Positions 12,687 through 26,200 of a stretch of 64,000 nucleotides of DNA are shown here, in pieces; the stretch's first letter is position 1, and the number at the start of each line of letters is the position of its first letter. The position numbers and the translations under genes are program-made. Source of the stretch: Trichostrongylus colubriformis. Its lineage: Eukaryota > Nematoda > Chromadorea > Rhabditida > Trichostrongylidae. The notes beneath the pieces are model-generated. The model did not search any database and had not been told where the DNA came from. It saw only the letters and a list, made by a program, of their open reading frames with translations. The stretch spans positions 15,039,475-15,103,474 of the forward strand of contig OZ022261.1 in NCBI GenBank assembly GCA_963978905.1. The letters are read 5' to 3'.

Positions 12687-13112
12687 AAGAAATCGTCCAC
12701 GGAAAAATTAGTTTTCTGTTACTCATATATTTATGTTGTACTTGCCCAATAAGGGCCGCATGCAAAGTTTCACGTGAAAAAGTGAGAATCTGGCTAAGAT
12801 AAAGCTCTCGAAATCCTCGGCTGAGTTGGTGGGCCCTCCGAGTAAAAGCCCCGTCTCGTCGCCCGCCGCGGTTAGGAACGGAGAGTGGGACTGTTCACGT
12901 AACTTTATGTTCTTACTATGCGTCTCCGACCGCGATGGGCGACAGGGTGGGCACTTGCTCAGGGGCCCCGCCCAACCGGCCGAGACTTTGTGGTGCTGTA
13001 TCTTGGCCTGATTCACATTTTTCGAGTGGAACTTTGCATGCGGTCCACACTAGGCAAATATAACATAAATCCATAGGTAACAATGATACTCATTTCTCAG
13101 TGGACGATTCCT
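12687..13112. mobile_element. Family A palindromic MITE, copy 2
   Basis: Same ends and internal palindrome as the copy at 44433 (AATCGTCCACGG / GTGGACGATTCCT), flanked by TTGA on both sides, a one-base variant of TTAA. Confidence 0.75.
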
Positions 13113-14040
13113 TTGAATAAGGATTTTGGAGAACAGTAGTGCCGCGATTTCAAAACTATTGCATCGTTCAGTTCAACTATAATAGCTCATGTTCAAGGCT
13201 TTCTTTTCAACGGTGGACTAGCACAAGTTAAATTGCAATCGCAGCCGGCGATTGTTGTGCGCAGTCCGTGGTGTAAACTTCAAAGGTAGTGCCAGCGCGG
13301 AGCCCTATAATGGATCGCAGAGATGGGTTTCAGATGGTTTGTATTCTCTACTGTTCTTCGTTTTTTTTGTATAAATGCTGTCTCAGCTATACCTGGGAAT
13401 CAGGCTTCGTTGCTCCTCGACGTCAGTCGTCCCGTCAACTGTTGACCGCAAAAGTTGTTGTTGCACCTATATTGCAACAATGGACCTGGCAGTCATTTGA
13501 CCAGTGTAGATATGCTGTTCCTCACGAAGTCTCTTTTCCGAGACGTATTTATGGAAGTCACCTTGTGGTAATGACAGTCCACCCTCCTTCATGGCCCAAT
13601 GTATCGTTCATTCAATAAGCACGTTGCCCTATTGTGGCGCGACGGTTACTCACTGCAACGCTGAGGCAGCTCCGACCCTGGTTTTTGTGATTACACCCTT
13701 CCGATGTATGTCGTTAATATTTCGAAGTGGCGTGCTACGCGATGCGCGCGGTACGGCCTACGTATGTGATTAGCTCCTAAAGCGATTCCGTGTCCTGCGC
13801 GTCACTTGAGACGTAATCGTCTCAGGACCCAAGTAAATATGGTGCCTTAGCTTGCAAGCCGTAAGCCATGTTGTGAGATCCTGTCCCAAAGATACACGCC
13901 CCACCCCCACGACGCGAGCAGGAGAAGCGAAGGCAACCACGTGATACGTTTCTCTTGTATCTCTACCTTTTACCCTTTGGCTTCTTTTTCCTCGGCACTT
14001 TTGCGGATTTCTCTCATGCTTGGCTAGCTTTGTTTAATTA

Positions 14041-14185
14041 AGGAATTCGTTCTACGGAAATTCGACTTCTTCTGTTACCCATATATCTGTGTTATATTTG
14101 CATAGTATGGGCCATATTCAGCGTTTCACGCAAAAAAGGGGAATCCCGCTGAAATACAGCTCTTCAAAGTAATGTGCTATAGGGT
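14041..14185. mobile_element. Family A MITE, left-end fragment
   Basis: Begins after TTAA with AGGAATTCGTTCTACGG and continues through the GTTACCCATATATCTGTG and GTTTCACGC family motifs, then loses similarity. No right end is seen. Confidence 0.55.
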
Positions 14186-14504
14186 GGAGCGTCTAGGAAG
14201 GCCCTGCTGCAAGGGTGGGAAATGTCGGTGGGAATCCAAGCGTGCTGCTGTTCTTCCGAATCTCCGGTTTCTACATCAGAACAAAGAAAATTTCTCGGTT
14301 TTTCTCGTGTTTCTCTTCATTTACTGAATCTATTAGAGTGATATTGAAAAGAATCACAGAATTTTCATGTTCGATTTCTTTAGATAGCATCTCCGCTTAC
14401 ATTATCGCGATAACCTCCCGTAGAAAGTGCCTTTAAAGGCACCGTGAGTGGTAAGGGAAAACTGAGAGCTGCGAGTACATGTTCTCTGCAAACAAACCTT
14501 CTAC

Positions 14505-14700
14505 TTCAGAAGAGGAGATGTGTGGCGAAACTCGCATTGAAAAGGCGCGGCTTGGGGTGTTATAACGACCCCCCGGCACGGCGTGTCGTTCTGCAAACCT
14601 GCAGCTGGGCGAGTTGCCGGCGAGGGCGGGATAACGTTCGCGACAGTTGTGCAAGGGAACTTAGCCTCTAGCCCCTCTCAGTCTTCCCCTGTCTAGTGAG
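14505..14700. repeat. Dispersed repeat M, copy 2
   Basis: TGTGGCGAAACTCGCATTG AAAAGGCGCGG, then a GTGTCGTTCTGCAAACCTGC block and GGGCGAGTTGCCGGCG. Corresponds to the copy at 5640. Confidence 0.45.
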
Positions 14701-15835
14701 GCAAAGAGGCGCGAAGGAGAAGGGAAGTTTTCGAATTCCTATTCTCAAGGTTTTCGCCTTCCCTTCCGTCGTTTTTTTTTCTCCACTTTTACATTGCTGT
14801 GCACCCCTACTTTCACATTCCACAGTCTGCCAAATTTACCCCTTCCGCTGTCTTCAAACACAGCCAGCTTGTATCTGAATCTTTTGCTTTTGTATACATG
14901 CTCATGCCTTACAAACCTCAGGTAAATTTTCACATGCTGGTGTTTATCTCTTTTCCAACAGAGTCATATCATTGACGGCGCCACTGTAGTGCAGCCATGA
15001 AAAAACCAATACGTCATGAAACGTAGGAAACGTGCTCCTCCACGAATATGTCTGTTTGGCGATAATAAATCCTGGAAACGGTCGCTCATAAATTTTTATG
15101 TCACGAAGTCTCGAAAGGAATGTTTAACTAAATTGAATCTTTCGCTACTATGCTAAGCAGGAATGAGCGTAGTACATCGCAATACGTATGTAGGCTATTC
15201 GCATTCTGAAAAAATGATCTTTTCGCTCTCTTGCAACATCCTATTTGTGACCATTAGACACCACGAGTTAACTTACAAATCTGTAATAACAATCCCTCTC
15301 TCTCACTGTGCGGGCTTTGATCAGCGGCTTGGTCACGATTTGTCGTGCCAGCACATGGTGTATAAAAGGAATAAGGGCAACATTTTCGATAATACCGCCA
15401 AAAGTGATACGAGTTCGGAAAAGGGAATGGTTGCGGCTAAGTAATCGTCGACAGGTACATACACTTGAAGACGGACGAGATCTGCTGCAACGAGAGATGT
15501 GCCTGTTTGTACAATCCCATCGTGATATCCGCTATCTACCCTGCCAGCGTTATTTTCAGTGTTGAAAAATTTACTCACTCGTATGCACTATCAATTTGTG
15601 TGGTTGGCGACAAGCTGTCCAAAATAGGCGGGGTCTGTCAGGTGGGCAAGACTCGTAGGCCCTCGAATCTCATGTCTGAATATGTTTTGTGCATCAGAGC
15701 AGGTACGGTTCAACTTGTTCAAGCCAAATTAGCGAGTTCGCGGAGCACACAGGTTTTGTGTAGTTGTTCATGAATCTTGCCTTTCATCTGATGTATACGT
15801 CCATTCTTCGTTGATATAGCTAGTTAAAGAAATAA

Positions 15836-15971
15836 AGACGAGTCTGGTACCAATTTGCCGGCCCCGGAGGGATGGGAGCTTGGTTGGCCTGGGCGTGTGT
15901 TGATGCGGGATTTGGTCCCCGCACCATGAGAGTGGGGGTGTGCGCTTCCCGTCACTACACCACCTCCGCCC
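15836..15971 (+). repeat. Dispersed repeat S, copy 1 (SINE-like size)
   Basis: AGACGAGTCTGGTACCAATT ... GGAGGGATGGGAGCTTGG ... TTGATGCGGGATTTGGTCCC ... CACTACACCACCTCCGCCC. About 136 nt, shared with 52497-52632; a third 3' fragment is at 59043. Confidence 0.65.
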
Positions 15972-16166
15972 GATAGCTAATTATTAGGTTGATATCTGAG
16001 TGAGTATCCCACAATGATTTCCTGTCAGTTGTTTCAACTAACAGGAACAAGTGCAATGTGGAATGTGGAACCACGAAAACAGGAGGTTGGCTGATGCGCA
16101 TGTGGGGTGAGGAGCTCGGAAGAATGTAGTGCTCGCGTGAAAAAGAATTTTCTGGAGGACGATGCT

Positions 16167-16420
16167 GCAATGCGGGTGGGGGTCACGAGGTCGAATTTCC
16201 GCGCGGCCGGCGCGACGAGCGGCGCGGCGGGTGCGAGTGCCAGTGGCAGGGCATGGCAGCCTTCATGCGAGGCAGTGTGGCATGAGTGGAAGCGCAGACG
16301 TGACGCAGTCACGCTCTGCCGTTCTCCCACGGGCAATCGATACGGCGAGTCGTATTAGGGGCGCCGCGAGTACACCGTCGCGAAGCGGAAATTCGACCTC
16401 GTGACCCCCACCCTTGCAAT
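16167..16420. mobile_element. Family G GC-rich MITE, copy 2
   Basis: Ends GCGGGTGGGGGTCACGAGG and CCTCGTGACCCCCACCC, then TCGAATTTCCGC / GCGGAAATTCGA, with the core GGCAGGGCATGGCAGCC. Terminal repeats differ in sequence from copy 1 although the inner frame is the same. Confidence 0.7.
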
Positions 16421-19400
16421 GCTGATAGCGGAGAGGAACAACCATTCTTTCTTATGACACTGCGATGAGAGTGCACGTCATTTTTTTAGGTAATGCATCA
16501 ACGTTAGACCTTGGTCCAGTTTGCGTTACAGTGTAAATCAGTGCAAACAGATTAGGCAATATCCGCTTTGCAATCGTTTTACGGCGGTTTTCCAATGAGC
16601 AATCGTTTTAAGGCGTATTTGCAATGAATTTTGTGGTCACAAGGAATAGGGCACAGAACAGAGCTTATCGGACAGGTTTTTTCATAAAAATCTTTTGAAA
16701 AATCGAAAAGAGGAGTTGTCGTAAACAACAGACGCTCTGAGCTTAGTGGTTTTGGAATGATCTATTGAATAGTGAATTCAAAAGACAAAGTCTTCAGCGT
16801 GGTCCAGTCCCTTACTAGAAGCCAACATTCAGCTTTTACTTGGAATCCTCGTAACGTTCTTATGGGAACTCATCTTACTGAATTGGATGTGAGAGCCGCG
16901 GTCCGCTCGAGAAAGCAAAACATGGCTGTGTACACTTATGTCAGGATTTCCTACCGCGGCATGTCGCAAACGAAGCAAGCGGACGAGCTAAAGGCGCCAT
17001 GTTGTGGGGTCCCAAAGCTATTACAAGTCAACTGCGTTTCGCTCCTCTAGCATCACCGTGTAATGTTCTAAGACTTAAGTACCGCGACGCGCATAGCTCG
17101 CACACACTGCGTCGCACGCCGCTCGTCGTCGTGCGAAATCTTGACATAAGGGTACACACCCCAAAGCATTGAGCGTCTTGGGAAGCACCTCGCATTCTGT
17201 TTCTATTCCGAATTATGGTAACACTTGAATGCGAGTTGGTCCATATCATGACCTTCGAAGACGGCCCGATGAGTCGGGAGCGAAACGAACCATCTAACAC
17301 TAGAATATTATATTCCCTTATCCACTCCATCATATTCTTCAATTTTGAAGCGGACCGTGAGGCTGAATTTTTATATCTCCGAAAGCGGTTGAATCAATCG
17401 ACTGGCTCCAGTATGAGATCTAGTTTGACCCTGGTGGAGGTTGTCACGAGATTCGATCCCTGAACCATGCATGTGGTAGCTGCGCCTTTATTACTCTAGC
17501 TGCATTTAGTTGTCCAGTTTTGTGTCGCCTATTGTCTCAAATCAATTTGCCATCAGGTAGCTTGGTGGGTCTAGTGGGGAGGCTAATCCACAGTTCGTGC
17601 GTGAGGTAATGGCGCCGCTCGCCATTACGCCACCTATGTCTTCCGTTGACTCAAGAATGTCTTACCTTACATTCTACTTTCTAGGCATGCCCGAAAGGAA
17701 CGAAAGTCTTTCATGTGTCAATAGAATCTTGCTGATATCAACTATACCTGAGCGTTTTTCAGTAAAGACGTGGGCGAGGTCATTTGTCTGGCACGGTGTT
17801 CCGATGTTATCGTCTTTTCAACAGGCGGCCACTGTTTTGGCCCGTCACAACACACGTTTCTCTCTTCTTAATCACTAAGAACATTCGAGCAAACTTAGTA
17901 ACGCCAGCCAAGATCGTTGCACACGTGACGGGCCCGTAGGTAAGTGCAACACGACTATTTGTCGCTTCTGTAGTGAAAACAGTCTCATTGAAGTGAATCA
18001 TCGTAGCGAGCTTCGTGCTCGAAGGACTCTAGTAGCATGCCTCCACTTTGGACCGAATATTGATTTTTCGGAAACGGACATTCATTTGTACAAAGTAGGC
18101 TAGAAAAGACTAGCATCGTTGTCATTATCGGTACCTCTCCCATAACCAGCCGTTTCGGTTTGTAGGACGGCTGTGGTCGCCCGCGATCACACAAAAAAAT
18201 GACCATGACCGTACATGAGTCCGACGAACTTTGGAGTATTCGTGAAACTGTTAAGTTCTTTGGGGACCTCTCCTCGAAAATACTTCGTCGCGGGCGCAAA
18301 TTCTGAAGCATGAGCCTGAAATCAACAGTATACTACACACCGAGATGTTGATGAACTTCTCTCAAAGGCACATTTTGCGATAATCCTGGGTTTCGCGTTG
18401 ACAATAGAAGCAAAGGGTCAAAATGGCTAGTTTGTGGAAAAATAGGAGAATGCTGAGTTCTTCTAGCTAGCTGTGATATGCCCACTATTGCCCGAGTTAT
18501 ACAAAAGAGACGTAAATGAGGTCAATGGAGAGAGACGTGGCAAGGACGCAGATCACGTGGTTGCCGTCGATGCTCGATGGATGTTAGGTAAACACCGTGT
18601 GGCTCTAATCCAGTTTGACATATGAGCATAGCTTCCTGAAATTTCTCCCATATTCCTGTACCATGTATTCTGAATAAGGTCTGTGATACAGTGCCGATAG
18701 TATATGCCACGTACGTGCTCTGCCAGATGTGGGGGCCACGACTACTGAACGAACCACATTCGGTTTTCATGGGCGCTTCCTGGGAAATCGAGCACTCCAG
18801 CAATCTTGACATTGCATTACCGAATGATTGGCAGTGTTGACGCTTCACGACTCCCCGTTAACGTTTTTCTAATCGAGCGTGATCATCTCGTTGGCACGAC
18901 CTTCAGCTGAATCGCGCCCAGTCTTACAGCATTATTGATAGCTCTGTCATCTACAACAAACGACGTATCAACAAGCGAAGTTGATTGGAAATTTCCCCTC
19001 GTATGTGGCCGGTTTCTATCAGTTGTATGAGGAGGGCTGCGACGTCTCCGACAAGTTACTATTACTGTGTGCAAAGGCGTATGGGCTCCTCACTGCTTAC
19101 GTGGCATCGCGTGGGCGACCCCTGTGAAGGCGTCATGCAGTCAAAGGCTGCGTTGCTGATCGTAATAAATGCTGTCATCACGTAATTTCAAAGGAGCACA
19201 CCCAAGATTAGGTCTTGTGGAATTTGCTGGAATCCTCCGATGCTAATAGTCTTTCATTAGCATGCCTCGCCGCACGGATCCCTGTCATTTGCAACGATCT
19301 GACACAGTTTTTTGCTAGAGCTCGCTGATGATCGATTCGTCGCATTTCTGCCGAGGTAGCCACTTGCGGAAACGATAGAACCAGCTGAAAAAGGGTTCTG

Positions 19401-22015
19401 CGCACGGCATGGGGTTGAGAGTAAATACGACCCTCCCTAAACCCACACCAAACTACACGAACATCCCTTATCCGGCCTCCCATTCTACTGGTACAGTACC
19501 GGCGCACTGCATATATTTTCAAATTTAAATCTAACCATATCTTGAAAAGGTGGCCATTCGATATCCGTTACATCGGTACCTAGTACAGAGTATTATTACT
19601 GATTTCCTCTTCACTTTTGACATGATTTTTGTTATATAAATTCCTTTCTATGATTTTATAATTTTTTATTTTCTCTGTTATAAAGTCTGATTATTCCTAG
19701 AGACTATGTACCTCATCGCCTCTAATATCATCCAGGACTGGCTGAAGTCTTTGAGGATTCCTGCACGGATTTTTCCCACGAATACCATTTCTGTTTCTAC
19801 CAGTCCGAAATACGACCACCCCTCCATCTTGGGATTTCTGAACCCTCGCATGACCCTGGCGGGTCGAATTCTAACGGGGCAGGCGTCTCACCGTTTGTGG
19901 TGGTTGTGGCTGTGCTTGTGTGTGTGGCTGACTCCGCCTACTTCGCCGTCCATCGCTCTTTTCACTCAAAGTGTTGCCGCGCTCGTGCTCCTACTGCTGC
20001 TGCTGCCGCTGCTAGTGGCTGCTTGGAGCCTGAGCACCTCGTCCAGCTCCTAGATGAGCCATCTATTCTCAATGGCATTCCCGGAACGTATTCGTCAGCT
20101 GCAGTCCATTCTATGCCAATTTGCATGCACTACATGTGTTCATAAGCAGTTTTCATGAGTGATGATCCGATTACGTTGGCGGCAGCGCCATCGCTCCTCA
20201 AAGAGCGACGGACAACTGCTCTCTTTCTCACTTTCTACATGCCGTTGTTCCCAGACGTTTTCATTTCACTGTCCCTCTTTTGCGAACAGCTGGACCTCCG
20301 TACGTAAATCGTCCATAGGCTTCTTATCAAGACTTTTCAAGACTGCCCAACTAATCGAGAACTGGTTGAGCAAGGAGTACTCTTTCTCAGACACCATTTT
20401 GATTTGTAGACTTCTCATTAATTTGACAACCGCAGCAATCGTAAGCGAAACCTGTCTTGAAACCCGAAACGTTCAAGTTTAAAAAGTGGTGAACTGGCAG
20501 CGCTGGGGCGTGTGAGGTTTTTGAAACGCTCATTGAAGGTCCTGATGTGCGATACAGTACCTCGAAAGTCTGCTGTGCTGCTAGTAGATTTATCACTCAA
20601 TTTTGTAAATCACTGGTTTCATCTTTTTGAAAATGGAAAAATACGGTGCATTGGAAGCGGCGCAGACTACCTCCACTGCACTGATGAGCTCCTAAAGGTT
20701 ACAGTTTGAAGAGATTACCTTGCTAGGTAAACCCCCTTCATTTTTTGGTCAAGGAAGGTGTTGTCAGAGCGCAAAGTCGGAAATCACCCTCAGATGGAGA
20801 TTCCCGCTTCTGGTCACTTTTGTAATAATTAGTTAGAGAAAAAACAACGGGGGAGGCGACTCTAAAGCAGGGCTGTTCTTCAGTGAAATGGTTCAGTAAC
20901 GGGAGTGCTACTCCAGACCAACTTCTGATTGACTGTAAAAGTACTGCATGTGAAATGTAGTGAAGGTTTTGGCGCGAAATCACCAAAATGCTAAAAATGT
21001 TCCATATGGACATTCCGTTCTTTATGCCAAGCCAAGAATGTCATAAAACTGGACTTATTCACATTCTGCTGCTCATCGGATGGCGTAATGTTTTCCCGAT
21101 GACTCATGCATTCCTCCTCCTCCTTTCTGCCATCCATTGGTTTCAGTATGTCGCCAGTCGTGTTGTGTCGTTGCTATACTGTCTGCACATCTGGACGGAA
21201 TCCGCCGAAACCCACTCCATCTCCTGTTCCGTTTTTCAGCTGCACGATTTCGCTGACTAGGATTTGTTGTCTTTCCAAATGATATCTGTGTACTGAAGTA
21301 CTTGTAGTCAATGATACCCAGGCACTCATCGCTGACTCATTCGTTGTGTTTTCCCGGTACAATTGAAAAGCAATGAACTTTTGCAAGCGATACGTCAATC
21401 GATTTTCATGAGCACCTGCATGCACCTCACCGACCCACCAATCCCTCTTCCCTCTCCCCTAATTTATTATACTTTCCGATAACACTCAACAAGCGTTTTT
21501 TGAACGGCCGTTCGCCGATTCTGTCCGCAATTTTTCCGATTCCCCCGTCCCGAGCCTGAACTCCCTGCTCACCGTTGCTCCACCGACAGTTCCAAACCAA
21601 TTTTTTGCCTTTTCTGTATTGTATGACGAAGCTTGCACTATATGAGATATGCGAGGAATTGTTGAAACAGTGCGATCAATAACCATAAAATCTCTCGATT
21701 ATTGATTCTAGCTGTATTTATAGATGAGCTGCGAATATGTACGTATGCGAGACCATTTCTCTCTCTCTCTGTCATTCATCATCTCACAGATCCTAACCCT
21801 GCCTCATTCACCATCAGTACATCTTTCTTGTCATCCTTCTTTTTCTTCTTTTACAGCAAGGCCCTTTGACTGACTTACACACCTAACAAGCTGTCTGCCT
21901 AGCTTATAAAATACGTGCTCCTCTGTTTTCATTATTTCATATATTCTTTTCGATCATTTTTATGACATGTATCATACCTACTCAAGGTACTCAAGTTTTA
22001 TTTCAGATATTGATA
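16421..22015. other. Upstream intergenic region of the 23-exon gene
   Basis: Mostly unique-looking sequence. Partial family G-like ends occur at 17085-17162 (GCGACGCGCATAGCTCGC ... GTGCGAAATCTTGACATAAG), and the weak secreted-type ORF is at 19897. A CT-microsatellite (TCTCTCTCTCTCTG) is at 21762-21775. The promoter of the 23-exon gene should lie here, but no specific element was recognised. Confidence 0.55.
19897..20145 (+). CDS. Weak candidate small secreted-type ORF
   Basis: An 82-codon frame begins MVVVAVLVCVADSAYFAVHR, which looks like a short signal peptide. It then has CCRARAP, an alanine run and EPEHLVQLLDEPSI. A second frame across the same DNA gives a leucine-rich product because of the CTG/GCTGCT repeats, so composition alone could explain the appearance. 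No flanking exons were found with convincing phases. Function unknown; it may not be a gene. Confidence 0.15.
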   Translation: MVVVAVLVCVADSAYFAVHRSFHSKCCRARAPTAAAAAASGCLEPEHLVQLLDEPSILNGIPGTYSSAAVHSMPICMHYMCS

Positions 22016-22037
22016 GTGATTTCAGGATAAGCGCGAT
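22016..22037 (+). promoter_or_regulatory. Probable trans-splice acceptor and 5' leader of the 23-exon gene
   Basis: GTGATTTCAG ends at 22025 and is followed by 12 nt (GATAAGCGCGAT) before the ATG at 22038. A second TTTATTTCAG ends at 22014. An acceptor with no upstream coding exon and a very short leader is typical of nematode spliced-leader addition. No upstream cis exon was identified, but one cannot be excluded. Confidence 0.5.
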
Positions 22038-23295
22038 ATGGCCAGCGATGTTATAAATCCGCTGTCCAAAAGTGAGTTTATTTTACAACGGTGATATCGC
22101 TTGTCGGGGCTCAAAACCAAAAAGTAATCCTGTTCCATTCTTTATCGCCGTGGTTTCAAGGAATGCCGCCAGTAGCCCTTTTTTGTGGCCCAGCAAAAGT
22201 ATGAGCGTAATGTCGGCAAATAGTTGAACACAGCTTACTTAAGTACCTCTTGCAGCCCGGAATGACTTTTTGTTACAAAACTTTAAATGGGGCGCAGAAA
22301 CGGGTCATCAAAAAAACGATCAGGTTTGGGTCAATAGCTATGTTTCGTGTGCGACCCTCCTAAAAAAATTGTTCCATAGTTTTGTCAAAGAGAAAAGTTA
22401 TGGGACAATAAATCAACGGCTTGGGTTTCTGCCTAAGCCTTTCCTGAACGGCGGAGAAGCTTTAGTTGATTGAAAGATTTTTTATGCGGTGATATGGTCG
22501 CATTACGGTATGAAGGGGTTCACCCCCACCCGCGAGCTCCCTCCTCCCTTCACTGAGGTGTTGCTTCCTGCCCCCAAATCCCAGGGCTTGAAAACTTTCA
22601 CTCGACCCGAATTCGTTCGTACTTTCAACTATTGCCTTCACTAACTTTGAGTAGCTCTGCCGTAGAATGTTTAAATATCTGTGCGTTTCTTCTTACTGAT
22701 AACGCTGCATTTGTGCTGTAATTTTTACGTGATTGATGAGTGTTGTGAACTTATGTAACCAACCGTACTGTTTAACTTCACAGTAGTAATCTTGTTACAG
22801 TACTCCTTCCGAATAACATGATATTGTGTAATCATAACGACAATAACTGGTTGTTATCATTAGCACACGTGATTAACTTGACCTCACACTGATACTGGTA
22901 TGAAACTGTGGTCCTTTACTGGTAATTAAACTACATGTTGTAGTCAATAATGCTAGAAAATAGTTTAATCCAAGTTAATTACAATATGCAATTAGTTAGA
23001 TTTATTCCCATATTTTCCAGCATGGGTAAGGCTTCAAATTGAACCAGTCGAAGTACCAATCGATGAGAGTGGCATGATATTCTCATCGGTGCAGTCCGTT
23101 GTACCCGGAGCACACGGCTTGTACTATCGTGAAAATGGGCAACGCCGACCTCTCGAGTAAGTTCCAATGACATTCGGAACCCTCATATGTTGTTTACACG
23201 TTGTCTATCTTACTTTTACAGTTATGACACGAACACGGGTAAAATTTTGGCACCACCCACCGGTTGGAATGCTCAACAGATCTATATCCATCTTG
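22038..23295 (+). CDS. Exons 1-3: TDP-43-type N-terminal domain
   Basis: Sub-feature of the 23-exon gene. The ATG at 22038 opens a short exon (MASDVINPLSK). The next two exons read WVRLQIEPVEVPIDESG, then IFSSVQSVVPGAHGLYYRE, then GKILAPPTGWNAQQIYIHL. This parallels TDP-43 through its acidic start, the beta-strand IEIP/VEVP, the PGAxGLxYR loop, and the turn with a GW pair followed by an aromatic strand. In TDP-43 this fold mediates head-to-tail oligomerisation. It is followed not by RNA-recognition motifs but by a basic, low-complexity stretch and coiled coil, so this is not the nematode TDP-43 orthologue itself. Donor and acceptor sites are canonical (GTGAGT, GTAAGT, GTAAGT; TTTTCCAG, TTTTACAG). 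Confidence 0.8.
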
Positions 23296-26200
23296 GTAAG
23301 TTACAGTACTCATGTGGAGTATTAACTTTTTGTTCGAGCAGCCTAACGCGTTGGGCTATAGCAAGGGCGCTTGTTGTCCTCGTTCGCTTAGGCAACCGTC
23401 GCAATCTTCTTTACACGATCCGAAATAGTTGTCCTTGAGACGGAATTGGCTCTGTCGCCGACACTTACGCTAACGTTTTGCCTATTGCTGTAGAGTTTCG
23501 ACAGATCGAAATGCCATATTCAGACTGCCTGAGCTCTTTTGACTTGAGGAATGGGGGTTTCATGGCGTGTAAAATAAAAGGGTCAAAAAGGATGCGCGTT
23601 TCAATCCACGTGCTGTACGGAACTTTTACTTTTCTTGATACGATTTCCGTCTAGCATGTTAATTTGTAGGTACCCAGCTGATAAGGCTGTATTATGGCAA
23701 CATAGCGAAACTTATCAGTGCTCTCAGACCCGCTCATTGAAATGAACACCGCAACCCGTTGACGATAGGACCATTGCTTACCACCATGGTACGGCCACAA
23801 TTTACACATAGTGAGGAATTGCGACAGTTGTTGGCTTGCTGTATGATTAATGCGGATCGTAAAGAATCTATTTGTAACATGTAATAATGAATGTTCCGTG
23901 CCGATGATGTGGAAAAAGCGGCGACGAAATTATCACGTTCATCGTCGGCGACGAGCATTTCTCTTCGATTCCAGTTCTTTCCCTAACCAACATCGTAAAT
24001 TTCCCGGCGCACTGTGTTTGAAAATGGCGGCACATCTCAAGGTGGTCGGCACCGTCATCTGTGGCTGAATACTGAATGAACCAACCAGGCAGAGAGCGAC
24101 TAGAGCGAGGGGCCTAACAAGGGAAGGGTTTCAACTTCCCATGAAACTCTGAAATGAGATCCGGATAGATCGATAGAGCTCTGAATACTGATTGTAACTG
24201 TGAAAACCAAAATTGCAAAATTCTGTCTGAAGCGAGGTAGGAGGGGTCAAGGTATGCCTGTGACAGCTCATTGGCGTGGCACTTCGCCATCAGCACGGCT
24301 GTTGCAGCGCGAACAACAGCGTGGCTCACTGGTAGTGTTCCGGATCAACAGGATTGGGGTTGAGGGTTTGCTCCTCGCTGGTTAAGGTTTTCTTGCATTC
24401 TAACTCTTAACTCGCTCCTCTTAACTCGCTTCAGAATGGCACTTTGAAATTTTGGTTCTCACAGTTAGAATCAGTGTTCGGAGCTTGGATCCATCCGGGT
24501 CTCATTTCAAAGTTCCATGGAAAGTTGAAACCCTTCCCTTGTAAGATGGGAAACGTGTTACATTCTCAGCGTAACAGGCTTGAAATGCTAGTAGGTCAGG
24601 GTGAGATAAGTATCCCGAGCACGAGGACGTACTTCTAGCATAAAAATAGCCTTGGTATCAGACTTTGTCTGTTCAAGAATCGCCGCTCTTATTTTTAGGG
24701 TAATTTCGGCATGGGTAAGGGGGTTTTCAGATCACAGAGCTTTGAACAATTCGAAAATCGTCCTCAAACTCAAAAACTCTTAAACTACATACTCACTTTA
24801 CTGCCTTGTAGTTTTACACTTTTTCATCGCGATTGTCGCAACTATGTACTGTATTGCATGCATCAGAAATACCTAATGCCATGGAGAGGCACTGCGATAC
24901 AATACGGTAACCGCGCCATATCGCACGATACCTATTCCATCTTATACTTTTTATCATTATCCACGTAACTATTACATTGAGTATTCAGCTCACGGTAGCA
25001 AGCACGGCTCCCATTATGCGGACTACACAAAAGCCTCGCAACAGTTCGAGAAGAACGTGTCTGCTGTTCAAAAACTGATTGGTACGTTTCTATTTTACGT
25101 GAAAGGGCTGAGTTTTAGTTTGACGTGTGGTGTTCGATGAATGTTGCGATAGCAGTTGCCGTTCAACTGCAGACAGTTGTCAAGAAAAAAATCACTAGCG
25201 TTCACATTGTTTTGTCATGCAACGACGTGACAAGTTCAACACTGAAATCGGGCGTTTCTTTGCTGAACTTTATCGGTTACGGTAAAAGGGTTATGGCCAG
25301 GTCAAGTCGCTAACGCTTTTGTTTGGTACTACTTTTATTCAGCGAAAGTTACAGATGCCAGCCAAATTGCGTGACGTAGACAGAACATAGATGATGCTCA
25401 ACTATCGAAAGCGTCTCGTCGATCAGCGAAAAGCATAGCTATTGTTGTAGGCGGTAGAGCCTGAAGAGGAGTTCTGTCATGTGTTACCCACGAGCGGTGG
25501 TTCACTGGTTTGAGCATTAGAGACGATATACAGAAAGATATATTGAATGCCTTTGTCGAGCAGTAAGACACAGAGAACGCAAGCTCCATTTTTTCCATAT
25601 GAAATACAGCATATGTTCCGTTCTCGGCGAACGCATGGATATGAAGGATATCCTTGGGATATTATCGCATACCCGGTATTAATAAGTACTAATGCGTATG
25701 AGCTTAAAGGAATCGTCCATGAAAACTTCATGATTGTAATTCCTCTTGAATTCACTTTACTAGGCACAGTTCATAAACAACAAGAAGGGATCCGGAAACA
25801 GTCCTCCCTTTCAAAGCAGAAACTGAAAAGTGTAAAAAAGGGGATTGCCTTTGATTCCCGCCGACTATCATTTGAATAGCCGTCGACAGAGGCAGAGGGA
25901 TGTATGTCGTTTGGCGCGGCCTCTGCATCTAATTTTCCAATGGGTCGCAGGGACCGTTTTTCACTGTTGGGGGCGTGTCCTTCGCCGTCTGGGCTCTCCC
26001 AGATTTGCCTGAGCCTTTTAAGGGAGGAACTTTGGCGACGCCCCATTGGAAAATTAGCTGCTGAGGCCGCGCCAAACAACCGTCTCCCAGGCAGAGCGCA
26101 GGACAAGTTTTCGCGCCTAATTCTGATTTGCTTACTGCCCTGTGTCCTCAACCATGTGACAGCCGCTTATCGGCTCCTGTAGCCCCGAAGACCGTTCCCT

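Noticed and set aside
22038..23295. Calling the gene TDP-43 itself
   Set aside because: Only the N-terminal domain matches; there are no RNA-recognition motifs or glycine-rich tail downstream.
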